64,000 bases of DNA from Heterotrichella gracilis (taxonomy: Eukaryota; Sar; Xanthophyceae; Tribonematales; Xanthonemataceae), in NCBI GenBank assembly GCA_032358255.1, contig JAULBX010011656.1, forward strand, positions 1 through 64,000, written 5' to 3'. Positions 23,220 to 34,000 of this stretch are shown here, one piece after another; the stretch's first letter is position 1; every line of letters begins with the position of its first letter. A model generated the notes under the pieces. The model did not search any database, was not told the origin of the DNA, and saw only the letters and a program-made list of their open reading frames with translations. A program made the position numbers and the translations under genes.

Positions 23220-26146
23220 ATGGCTGGTTCATGGGACCCCACCGTTGCCGTCCAAGCCGGCTCGCTGCTGCTGTTTGCGCTCGTGTCCCTGTTGAAATGC
23301 ATACTCTACCTCCCGTACGCCGCGGTCAGGTGTGTGCTGCCCAAGGCTCAATCTGTGGATGAGGATCAGTGCACTTTCTACGAGGCACAAGTGGACCACG
23401 TCAGGAAGCGGCCAGCTCACCATGCTTTCAAGTAGGCAAACATACATGCAACACAGACAATGCGACACCCACCACCCACCCGTCACCACACGCCCACACC
23501 ACACCATCATACCACCACAATCCCACCGCCCCACACCTCACCACACCACCACAACACACCCAATCCACCACACCACCACCACCTATTTCAACCAATCCAC
23601 AGCACCAGTGGGTGCACCCTGGTAGCTCAATGGCATAGCCTGTTTGTGATCTAGTACCATACACTGCAGGTACCACGTGCGGATGGCCTTGGTTAACCTG
23701 GACAACCCCCCTGTGTGGTGGAGCAGCAGCACGAGTGACACCTTGACTGGGCACCAGGCCAGGGAGCTTGCGGGCACACAAGGTGACAGGCTTGGACTGG
23801 TGGGGTAGCCCAGAGTGGTTGGCACCACCATCGCCACCACCCTCCCATGACACACCTTCCACTGTTGGCTGGTGCTGTAATATTGCTGGTGCTATTAATA
23901 TTGCTGAGCACCCCATCACCCATCCACACCCTCTACACCCAGTTAGGGTGTTCCCGACCACTTTTGCGAGGCTACGGTAGCACTGAAACTAGCACTTGCT
24001 TCGTGTCTCTGACTGCCTGTGCCCTTCCCAGGCGCTGTGCGACTGCTGGCCCCCCCCCCCCAGCATGGGCTATGTGCCAAAACCTACACCACCCTTGGGA
24101 ACCCTGTCACCACCCAGTATTACTAGCATCTCCTTCAGTGTTGCTTACTGCCTGTGCCCTTGCCAGGCGCTGACCACGCCCCCAAGCGTGGGGTGTATGC
24201 AAAACCCTACACCACCTCCCACACCCTATCACCCCCCAGAAATGCTAGCACTTGCCTCGGTGTTTCTGACTGATGTATGTGTCCTTCCCAAGCGCTGTAC
24301 GTCTGCTGACCACGCCCCCACGCGTGGGTTATGTGCACCCTACACCACACCCCACACCCTTAGAAACCCTATTACATCGTGCGCCCACCCTCCAGGCTAG
24401 CACGAGCTTGACTGACTGACTGCTTCCTTCCCAGGGGCTGTGAGCTGCTGCCCACGCCCCCCCGCGTGGGCTACCGTATATGCCAAACCCTACACCACCT
24501 CCCACACCCTTGGGAACCCTACCACCACCCAATACCCCAAACACGTGACTGACTACTGTTTTCTTCAACAGGCGCTGTGAGGCTGCTGACCACCCCCCCC
24601 AGCATGGGCTATGTGCAGAACCCCATCAGCGTGTACTACTGCTACAACCCCCTTGGCCAGCTGAGCCGCTGCATTGCCGAGGTGACCAACACGCCCTGGG
24701 GGGAGCGGGTGAGCTTCCTGTTTGACCCAGAGGGCCAGTCAGTGCCCAAGGCGCTGCACGTGTCACCCTTCATGGACATGAAGGGCACATGGTGGGTCAG
24801 CCTTTCTCCTGCAAAAACCCTAAACCCTAAACCCTGTACCGACCCATCAACAGTTTCAACCGCTCAACTGAAGTGTCACCGTTCATGGACATGAGGGGCA
24901 CATGGTGGGTCAGGCAGTTAGTTGGGTTTCAAACCCTAAACCTTAAACTCGTCTAGATGTGCACGTTTTCTTGGACGTGAGAGGCACATGGTGGGCCAGG
25001 CTACGTGTGGTGCAGGCCTTGCAGTACCAGCCACTCAATTGGGTTGAAAATTAAAACCCTAAACCCTAACCTCGTCCCTTCCTGTTTTACCCAGAGGGAT
25101 AGTGCATGCCCAAGGCGCTGCACGAGTCACCCTTCATGGACATGAAGGGCACATGGTGGGTCAGCCCCCAGTGTGGGGTATGGCTTGCATGTCTTGCAGT
25201 ACCAGGCAAGGGGTTCAAAATCAAAACCCTAAACCCTAAATTCATCTATGCACACCTTTGTGGACATGGGAGGCATATGGGTATCAGTCTCAATGTGGTG
25301 CACGACCTGCGCGCAGTGCAGTACCAGCCACTCAACTGGTTCAAAATCAAAACCCTATTTAGGTTAAACCCTCAACGTATCTATGCCCACATGCCTTTGC
25401 ATGCATTTCAGCGGCACAGCCAGGTCAACAACAGTGTGCGTTAAGCAGCGCCAATAGGCCAGTGCCAAGGCATACAAGCATGAACCTGAAACTGAAAAGC
25501 AATTCTTGTGAGTGTAAGCGTTTGAGCCGCTCATATGAACTGATTTGTGCAGGCTATTGAAAACCAAGCTGGAGCATGACAAGCTGTTTCTGTCAGTGAG
25601 CGTGACCCACCCCGAGCTGGGCAGTTACTTCAACGCCACCCTACAAGGGACAAAGTCCTCCAGCCCACACCAAAGCGACTTTGCAAGCCTCTCTACACTG
25701 GCTAGGTAAAAAATATACAGAATCTTAATAGCCATTTCTATCTGCTATTGTGATTTAAAATAGTTGCAGTGACACGGCCAGATGAATAGCCAGCCCCATA
25801 TGCCTTGCGCCAGCCTGGCCCTGTCCTGGCACTGCTAAATTAAGATGCGCACCTATTAACCTTCTCAAGAACATGAACACCATGCTGGAAATCACTGAAT
25901 GGAGCTTGCTTCCTGCACAGGTACGGCTTCCAGCCCTTCCGGATCGCCTTCTGGATCTACTGGCAAGCTGTGCTGCTGTTGTGCAAGGGCGTACACCTGC
26001 TGGCCATCCCATCAAACAGTGTGAAGAGGGCGGCGGTGGACAAAGCAAGCCACCCAAAGACCAAGCAGGGCTCGTTTTTCGTGTGGCGGCCAGCACAGGC
26101 GTACCCATGGACGAGCGAGCGCTGGATAATTGGCCCTGAGCCCTGA
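23220..26146 (+). CDS. DUF1365 family protein
   Basis: Five exons: 23220-23431, 23670-23782, 24572-24791, 25553-25705 and 25921-26146, in frame, 307 residues. Order: an N-terminal hydrophobic segment (SLLLFALVSLLKCILYLPYA), then CTFYEAQVDHVRKRPAHHAF, YHVRMALVNLD, PPSMGYVQNPISVYYCY, SFLFDPEGQSVPKALHVSPF, MDMKGTW, LSVSVTHPELGSYFNATLQG and RYGFQPFRIAFWIYWQAVLL. These match the DUF1365 (PF07103) core, whose biochemical role is unknown; in bacteria its genes often lie near cyclopropane fatty-acid synthases and flavin amine oxidases. The N-terminal and C-terminal hydrophobic stretches suggest membrane association. Exon 3 is flanked on both sides by arrays of its own decayed ends. The gene converges with CMC1. 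Confidence 0.9.
23990..24540 (+). repeat. Acceptor-side echo array of DUF1365 exon 3 (four units)
   Basis: Four tandem units of about 100-150 bp, each with the end of intron 2, an acceptor in the context CTTCCCAGGCGCTG or similar, and 30-60 bases of exon 3 (GGCGCTGTGAGGCTGCTGAC and AGCATGGGCTATGTGC in the original at 24571-24617). Unit exon starts are near 24030, 24166, 24290 and 24434. Each copy leaves the exon sequence at AAACCCTACACCACC, a degenerate telomeric-like junction. Confidence 0.88.
24820..25400 (+). repeat. Donor-side echo array of DUF1365 exon 3 with CCCTAAA repeats (about four units)
   Basis: Copies of the exon 3 end and donor (original CATGGACATGAAGGGCACAT then GGTGGGTCAG at 24771-24800) at about 24877-24915, 24953-24995, 25083-25165 and 25236-25285. 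The third is about 80 bases long and nearly identical. Each unit contains CCCTAAACCCTAAA upstream of the exon fragment (for example 24818-24835, 25052-25066, 25225-25240), again on the exon-interior side. Confidence 0.88.
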
Positions 26147-26150
26147 AGCT

Positions 26151-26202
26151 GTTGGCATATATTGGCATGCCCTGTGTTGGCATATATTGGCATGCCCTGT
26201 GA
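26151..26202. repeat. Tandem duplication at DUF1365 3' end
   Basis: TTGGCATATATTGGCATGCC followed by CTGTG occurs twice head to tail just after the DUF1365 stop codon, with a 26-base period and no mismatches that I can see. Confidence 0.85.
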
Positions 26203-26509
26203 CCTACCATTGTGCTATGTTACAGTGACCCCACGGTGTCTTGTGGAAAAGCAAAAAAAAACATGTCAACTGCAGTTTTGATGAGCATCGCTCAGACGCT
26301 GAGACATGCCATGCCATGCCAAAATGCGTGAGCATGTTGCCCAATAGGCAATGGAGGCACCAGCGTCCACCCCAATGAACCCCAACTTCTGTTCTTGTAA
26401 CCCAGTTTGTCGTAATACCCCTCCCCCCCCACGAACCCAGCCAGTTGCTGCTGACTTTCTGGCCAAACCGCTCGCCAGAAGGATGCGTCATAGTATGCAG
26501 GCACGCCTG

Positions 26510-27688
26510 CTACAACCCTTGTAGTAGCTCTTTCCACTCGGGATGCGTTGGTTGGCCAGCCTCCTTCCATCGCTGCTTCACTTGTTCAAGGACTTGGTCA
26601 GAGGTGCTGCGCAGGGGTGTGCAAGTTGGATCAGTCGGGGTTGTAACGCCTCGTGGTTTGGTTGCAACACTTGGCTGAAGATACAAAAGTCATACCGTAT
26701 CACATTTTACAGGACGAGCACAGCGGTGAATTTTTTAGGCTATTATTTCTGTCAATAAAAGCCTAAAAAACGGTGTCTCCAACCAGCGCCAAAAATTGCT
26801 CCCACCCATCCGCCAATGGCCTGTGCGCATGGCATGACAATGCACATCACCATGCCCTTTGGTACACTTGCCAATCACGCACTAAGCACAGCACAAAGCA
26901 CCGTGCATGGTGCATGCAGCATGCCAAAACTCCCCATTTACTGCTGCTTGGAGACACTGGTTCTAAACCCTAAACACCAAAACCCCAAACTTACTGCCGC
27001 TCGAGGGGGCTGTTCCTAAACCCTAAATCCCAACTCTAACCCTTACCCCCCCCCCCCCCTTCAATACTTGAGGCACTGATCCTAAACCCTAAATAATAAC
27101 CCTACATCCCCCAACGTACTGCTGCTTGAGGCACTGGTCCAAGCTGTGCATATCCTCCTTGCACGCCCACACCAGCGACAGTATGCGCCCCTTGCAGCAC
27201 TCCGCATACGCCTGGCCAAGCGCTGCACACTCCTTCCAGGCATGCTGCTTCATCTGGTACACCATAGCTGCGCCACCGCAGTATAACTGAAGTGTCAGTT
27301 GTAGTAAAATACATTTACATACGGTACCTGACGGTACACACTTTTTTTTGTACATGTGTAAAAATGCACATGGTTTAAGGTCAGAGGTACAATGCTGCGT
27401 ATATTGGTGCGTTGCTTTGCAGTTGGAGTGATGCAGTGATGAAACGCCAGTGGAAAGCATCATAATAAAGGTATCCTACATACTGCATGCCTTACCACAG
27501 GGCAGAAGGTTGGCAAGGCTAAGCCTCCCATGTTTGCTCCCCAATGCATGCATATGCAGGTAAAGATGTTTTAGTTCAACTCGAAACCCTACGCATGGAC
27601 TGCTTGTTTACACAATTTCACAAGGTAAACGGGCAAACCTACCGGCTTCCGCCTTCTTCGGCACCTCCAGAGGAGATGTATCTGCCAT
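26510..27688 (-). CDS. CMC1: Cytochrome c oxidase assembly factor CMC1-like, twin CX9C protein
   Basis: Three exons: 27688-27643, 27267-27120 and 26606-26510, giving 96 residues. MADTSPLEVPKKAEA leads into MVYQMKQHAWKECAALGQAY. The twin CX9C motifs are CAALGQAYAEC and CKEDMHSLDQC, in the context CCKGRILSLVWACKED, which fits CMC1 rather than CMC2 or other CHCH proteins. The helical tail TSDQVLEQVKQRWKEAGQP follows. CMC1 acts in the mitochondrial intermembrane space in COX1 maturation; import would be by MIA40. The second intron (26607-27119) contains three truncated copies of the exon 2 end, each joined to CCCTAAA repeats. The exon 2 donor is CAGCAGTACGT, cut as CA then GTACGT to keep frame. 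Confidence 0.9.
26936..27112 (-). repeat. Three donor-side echoes of CMC1 exon 2, each fused to telomeric repeat
   Basis: The true exon end reads on the + strand GTACTGCTGCTTGAGGCACT then GGTCCAAGC (27117-27145). Copies at 26938-26962, 26991-27016 and 27063-27082 match until GGTTC, TGTTCC and GATCC and then switch at once to TAAACCCTAAA. All three break at the same exon position. This is the cleanest example of the echo pattern in the window. Confidence 0.92.
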
Positions 27689-28910
27689 GATACCACCCTG
27701 CCCCAACGGGTGTGTACAGGAAGGGCTCAGTTCCTTCAAACGCCAGGCAGGTACTCGCACTCGCAGTCCGTTGTTTTAATAAGTGCCGGAAGCTGTCTTG
27801 GAGCCGTCTTGCACGTGTGCCGTGCGAGATAGCAGTTCCCACCAGATGCGTGGCCAGTGGCTATTTTGCACGATGTCAGTAACCCCAAGCGGTTACCACC
27901 CCTAAATATGTGCTGACGCACTTTGCTATACAGCAGTGCAGAAATCGAAGCCAGATTGACCCATGAGCCACACTTACTCGGGTTAAAGTACGCTGTGTAC
28001 GTTGGCCAAGATGGTTCCCAAGTGCCAAAACCCTAAACCAAACCCTAAAGTCATGCGTCCAATCGACCAGCTGCAGCTGCACCATGGGGTGGGCAAGCTA
28101 CACCCACACATTGACTCTTCGAGGCTGGGACTGCCGAGAAGGCGAAATCAGAGCCGAGGATGCAGGTCTGGACATACATATCACTTTGAACTGCACTGCA
28201 ACCTGCACCTTGTGGCGTCATCCTTGTCCTTGGCGACGCCCATGTCCTCTCACTGTGGGTAGTTCTTCCCAGCTGGCCCTTTTGGCATCATGCCAAGGAG
28301 GGTCTGGCAATGTTGAGCGCAATTGAAGCAACAGGCGAAAGCATGTTGTGTTTTACAAATGCAGTATCGGCGTGGGTCTGTTGTCTTTCAGGCATGGTCC
28401 ACTGCACCACTCGCTGCTCGAGCCCTTGGCAGCGGCACCTGGCATGGCATATTAGAATCAGCAGGGTCAGTGCCATCCTGCATCACTTCTAATCCATTCA
28501 CTTGCGCGCTGGCGGTTCCCAATAAAAGTGCTTTGCGCCCCCAGCGCCCCCAGCCCCCTCCCTGCCCCCTCCCCTTGTCACGGGCACAGCAGCGACTCCC
28601 TTGTGGCCACCCCCGTCACTGGGTTCACCCCATCAGCCACCTTGCACATGGTGAGCAGCTGCAGCGGGGGCACAGGCACGTGAGCGGCTGAAAAGGGGCG
28701 ACTGCCCTGGAGGTATCATCAATTTAATTAGTACAATAATAATTTATTACTATTATAATGAAGATTTATGACAGGCATTGCATTGCTAGAAACTGTCAAG
28801 GATGAGGTCTTTGGCACATGCCAATGCATTAAGTCTGGCGGTGCCGCGACAGCTGCATTGCCATGCCGCATCGCGGTTGTTCGCCACGCCGCATCGCAAT
28901 GTTCCTTTCT
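27689..28910. other. Intergenic, no confident gene
   Basis: About 1.2 kb between CMC1 (5' side) and the pentapeptide gene (3' side). Frames on both strands are short. A minus-strand stretch at about 28577-28650 reads MCKVADGVNPVTGVATRESL and stops; it looks protein-like but I could not assign or extend it. Telomeric-type units occur at 28030-28045. An AT-rich patch lies at 28718-28765. Confidence 0.4.
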
Positions 28911-29965
28911 TCAGCGCCTCACAAAATAATTGGCCCAATCAGCGGGGCTGGTCATGCCAGCGTGAATCATCCTCACCTGCTTCTTGTCTATGATTGCATC
29001 GCTGAAGTCAGCCCCCGTGATGTCTGCGCCGTCGAATATCGAGCCAGGCAGCAGGGCGTCAGTGAAAATGGCGTTGCGCAGGTTGGCATTGCGGAACACC
29101 ACGCGGTCAGCAAACGCCTGCAGGGATGGGTTGGAAGAGGGTGAAGGGAGTAGGGTATGCAAAGTTTGTGGTGGATGATTGGCGGTGTAAGGAAGGGACA
29201 GAGTTCAGGGGTTCAGGGCTGCTGAGGGGATGCATCCATAAGCATTCGCAGTGGCTAATTGGAGTTGACGCAACTGGTGGTATGGGCGCAGATGCAGTGT
29301 GCACGGTGGCCCAGGAGTTGCAGGATCTGTGAAAAGTAGTTTCAACTGTTTCTGAGGGGCGCTGCATGCTTGCCTTACCTGCAGGGTGGCAGAACTCACA
29401 CCAGCACCATGCATGCTTGCATATGAACTGCCAACGAAACCTATCACCTTCACTGAGTCCAACCCATCACCTGAATCCAGGTAGACCCCTCCAGATTGCC
29501 CTGCTCAAAGTTAGCGAACGTATCCGTTGAGAAGTTCACGTTTGCCCCCTGCAGGTTGATCATCCGGCAGTCACATGCCGCGAAGATGGCGTAATCCAGC
29601 TGCTCCCCAGCTAGATTGGCGCGCTGCAGTGCCGCGTGGTCGTACGACTTAAAATCTGCTAATGATGGTAGCGGCTGTACTAGCGCTGCGGTTGCGAGGC
29701 ACAGCGTCGCCGTGCCCGCCAGCAGCGCCCCCCGGAGCGGTGGATATGCATGTGTTTGCATATGCATGCATGTGGGGGTGAGGTGGGGTCTGTGCCGCTG
29801 GGACGCTGGGTGTGCCAGCTGCTGCGCTGGGTGCGCCTGGTGTGATGTAGGTAGAGAACTTCTAGGTGTGGAGGAACAGTGGCGCAGCCTGGTCGAGGGA
29901 GTGTGGGTGGTGGTGCTGGTGCTGGTACTGGCCAGGCAACAAGTGGCTAGGGTGGTGGCACACAT
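28911..29965 (-). CDS. Pentapeptide-repeat protein, predicted thylakoid lumen
   Basis: Two exons: 29965-29471 and 29117-28911, giving 233 residues. The first about 60 residues are rich in Ser, Thr, His and Pro with no acidic residue, like a transit peptide. Then a hydrophobic segment (GALLAGTATLCLATAALV) ends in PLPSLADF, typical of a lumenal cleavage site; no twin-arginine is obvious. The mature part has A(N/D)LXX pentapeptide repeats: ALQRANLAGEQLDYAIFAA, INLQGANVNF, VVFRNANLRNAIFTDALLPG, GADITGADFSDAIIDKKQV. Lumenal pentapeptide proteins such as TL15/TL17 form right-handed beta-helices, but their exact role is unclear. The first start is used because it opens the transit peptide; Met at about 29767 is too late. 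Confidence 0.85.
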
Positions 29966-31018
29966 CTTGGGACAAACCTTGCTGTCAGTACCGAGGGCAG
30001 ATACGTGGTTGATAGCGGCACCAGGATAGTGGGCAGGACGATGTATGTGAGCTCTCCTCGCAAAGGGTTGCTGCTGCCACTCAGCAACAGGGTTCTAGGG
30101 TTTAGGGTTTTAGAACCGAAATTAGGCACGCACCGTGTTCACCCTAAACAACGGTTGAACCCCGATGCCTTCGCCCCGGGCACTCCATCATGGAGAAATG
30201 CTGCAGCCACAGCAACTGGTCAGCGGCTCCTGCCTTACTGTAGAAAGGCCACTTAGCGTGTTGCCAACAGCAGTGCTTTGCGTGTTCGCATGGTTTGCAC
30301 CAATGGCATTGCCTTGAAGGATATTACATTTTACAACAGATGCTTGGGTACCAACACATATGTTCGTACTAGGACTGGTTCATCATTTCCTCTACAATTG
30401 CATGAACACACTGCGCCAGCAGCTATGTGCTCTGAAACTCAAAAGTTTCTTGTGCGCATGCGCACGGCAAAAACGTCAATCTAACCTGGGGCATAAGCAA
30501 TATTATTAAGCAAAATGCAAGTGAATGCCAGGCCTTCTGCCATGCACCTTTTTTATTAAATGCACATGCACCCATGGCTGGTACAGAGCCAAACGCCTTA
30601 CTCCGCGATGCATATGACATTGTCGCAAACTTAACTAGGCTGTGCGTAACACACTGGAAATTCATAAGCAGCATTGATGGTAAACGTATGGTAAAATACA
30701 GTTTGCTGCAATCAGTGCCTCTATAATTGATTTGGAGCAGGCACAGTCTGGGAAACCAGTCTGAAAACACGGCGCAAAATCACGGGTGCATGCCTGGTGG
30801 TGGGAAAAGGCGATGAATAACTGCACATTTTTCCTAGGCGTGGTGACCTATGTTCTCTGTAAACGGCAAAGGGATGCAATTATGGAGCACAGAAGGAGGA
30901 TGGCTAATCTTTGTCCCCTTTGTTTAGCTAGCCATTTTTGGCAATGCTTATGGAAACCTGACGCCGTCCATCGCAATCGAATTGATTCTCTCTGGGAAAG
31001 GTTTGCAGCCTCCCTCGC
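29966..31018. other. Intergenic between pentapeptide and first DOMON-b561 gene
   Basis: Upstream region of the pentapeptide gene and 3' flank of the DOMON-b561 gene. It contains TTTAGGG units at about 30095-30110. Open frames (for example minus 30423-30770) have no recognisable domain. Confidence 0.45.
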
Positions 31019-34000
31019 TCATGCCTCACCCTTCCCATTTGCCCTGTGCCGACTGAACTCCACCCCATGCGCCGAATCCGCCCCGGTAGGACTCTTCGCG
31101 CCAGGCCAGTCCACCCGCCGCTTGGAGTAGGGGGGGATGACCCCTCCCCACTCCAGCCCCTCCTTCACCAGGGGGAGTAACACCAACAGGCAGAAAACCA
31201 CAGAATAGCCCGCGATAGCTGCATTTGAAGCGGGGTACACCTGCACTAGGCCGATATAGATGGTAGCCACCGCCAGAATGAGCGATGACCTGCCGATCCA
31301 TTGGTGGGCAAACTCCCAGTAGCGGCGCGCCTTGTCGCCGCGCTTGGGGCGGTAGACGAGGGCGCTGAATTGAGTGAAGCCTGCAAGACAAGGGGGGGAT
31401 TTCAGCGTGTGGAGTGTAGGGCATTGTGGTGAGCAGATGAAGTGGGTGGTTGCCTGTGCGGCGGCAATCAGGGTATGCATAGGGGTAACCTATCTGCTGC
31501 AGGGGGTAAGGTATAGGTGTAGGGTGCACGGTGCAGGATGTGGGGAGCGAATGAAGTGGACATAGCCTGCAGAATCGGGGTTTTGTGTGAAAATTAGATT
31601 TTTGATGAGCAGGCCATTTTAAACAGCCTCCTCCCCTCACTCCTATCCTCTCTCCTCACCTAGCGCCATGGTCGATATGCCCATGTTGCGGTGCGTGGTG
31701 TAGACGCAGTTGCTCCCAATTGCAACCCATGCCAGGGAAAACCCTGCGATGGCCAGCGCAAACCCTCCCACCTGCATGACCCTGTGCAGATTGAACCACA
31801 GCGGCTCCCATGCCTTCAGCTCGCGAGCGCTGAGCGCACCCAGGGGGAGTAATACGCCCCAGGAAATGACCATAATCCATGCGTGGGCCTGGGCAAGAAG
31901 GGGAGGGCGGGAGCAGTGAACGAGGGGACGAGATTCATGAAACAAGCAAGACTTTGATCCAAGAAAGTGATCATCATCCCATAATGTGCTCCATGCATGG
32001 GCATGGTCAAGGGGGAAAGCGGGGTCGGTGGGAACAAGGGAAGGTGCTGAAGGGGAGGAATTTGAACCCCAGGGGAGGCCACCATGGTCCATGACCCATG
32101 CAGGCTAGAGTAGGGGGCAGGGACAAGGGCATTAGTACAATGAACAAGGGGAGGTGATCATGCAACAAATGGCAAGCTCGGTCACATGGGCGCCACCACC
32201 CCAACCCCCACCTCCTATGCACACGATCCAGGGTACCCAACTCCCCGACTCCCCCGAAATACCCAGCCCCCACCCACCCACCAGTAACGTATTACTCCTC
32301 TTTGCCGTCTGGACGCCCCCCGTGGCCTGCCCTGTGGACTCCAAATCGATGGTGCTGCCTGCTGAGTTGGCAAGAGGATGGGGTAGCAGGCCGCCAGCTG
32401 GCGTGATGGGGCCAGCGGAGCAGATGAAGTTGGCCTGCGCGCAAGCGAATTGGAAGGCATATTTGCAGGGATTTGGAGGATTTGTTGGGGTTTGGCAGTA
32501 CCATTGGAGTGCGTTTTAGCCTGTTGCATCACATTTGAAGAAGGGCTTACTGGCAAGCATTTAGTGGGTCGGATATGGCAGCATTATCAAGTACACCCCA
32601 AACCCTAAACCCTAAACACTGACCCCAAACCCTCCCACACAGCGCAGCACCGTCGGGTACGCCAGCAGGGTTAAGTATACCCTAAACCCAGCCCCTCCCA
32701 CGCACCGCGGCAGGGTTAGATATGACCGCGGGGTCCAGCACCACTGAGAAGACACCACTTTTGAGGGTCATAATCCAGAATCCTAAACCCTAAACCCTGA
32801 ACCCTCGCACGCACCGCGGCAGGGTCTGGTATGACCGCTGGGTCAAGCACCACTGAGAAGATGCCCTGCAGCCTGCCAGATGCTGTCTTGGCTGCCGTTG
32901 CGTTTATGACCGTAAGCTTTCCCCCTGGGGTCACCGCTTGCACCACGGGAGCGGCCAGGAAGTACTGCTCGATGGTGGCGCCGCTGGGCGCTGTGGGAAG
33001 GGGAGGGAGGGGGGTGGGTGAGGGGGTTGGGAGAGAGCAGGTGTGGTGGTGGTGGGTGTGGGTGTGGGTGTGGGGAGCTGGGTGGTGGTGTGGCGGTGGT
33101 GGTGGCCATAGGACGTAAGTGTGTGACTGCGTCACTGTTGACAACGGATTTCCTACTGTTTGCCCCCTGCTGTCTAGAAGCCTGTCCTCAATTTGGGCAC
33201 ATTTCCTCAAATCCGGTCGACATCGAATCCTGGTCCCCAACTCGATCCCCGCCGCGCACATCATACTTGCATGACGGAAAATGTCGACAAACTTCGAACA
33301 AACCTCACACTCAAAACAACTACAAGTCTACCCGGTTGGGGGCCATCCTCGTTGCGTTGGATTTCTTGAATAATTGAATTATCATTTCAAAATGATTCGG
33401 ATATTATATGAATAAATATAAACAATAATAAACAATAATTCATATGATTTTAATAGTATATTATTGTTATATCATTTTTGAACTAAATTATCTAAATTAT
33501 GAATCATATGAATTATGAATAATATATATGATTCAAAATAATTGGGATATAATACGATATTTTTGAAATGATCATCATCATCTCATCATAGCAATCTGCA
33601 CCATTTTATTCCGGGTATCTTAAATACCCTTACCTGAGCTGTCGCTCTTGATGATCATTGCGCTTGCCCCAGTCATCAGCCCAGGCGTCACCGGGAAGCC
33701 CATGCCCACATAGCCATCGTGCTCAGCATCCACAGCAATGGTCAGAACCTGCTGGGGGCCAGCGGCCTGCGCAAGGGGAAATGCACATGAGGTGAAACCC
33801 TAGGTCCTGAACCCTGAACCCACGAAACCCTAGACCTCGAAAAGTACACCCTAAACGTCCACGGCGATGGACAGCACCAGCTGGGAGCCAGAGGGCAGTG
33901 GGGGCAGGGGGCGCACAGGGTGAAACCCCTGGCGCACATGGGCAACCCCTGGGTAAACCCTAATAGGGTACAAGCACCGCACCGTTTGTGCCAGTCGCCT

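Noticed and set aside
23615-23690. tRNA-like segment (TGGTAGCTCAATGGCATAGC)
   Set aside because: It resembles a tRNA D-arm/A-box, but there is no matching B-box, anticodon stem or acceptor stem, and it overlaps a well-supported DUF1365 intron end.
24820-25400. True telomere or telomere fusion
   Set aside because: The CCCTAAA tracts are only two or three units long, occur in both orientations, and are embedded in exon-copy arrays across the whole window.
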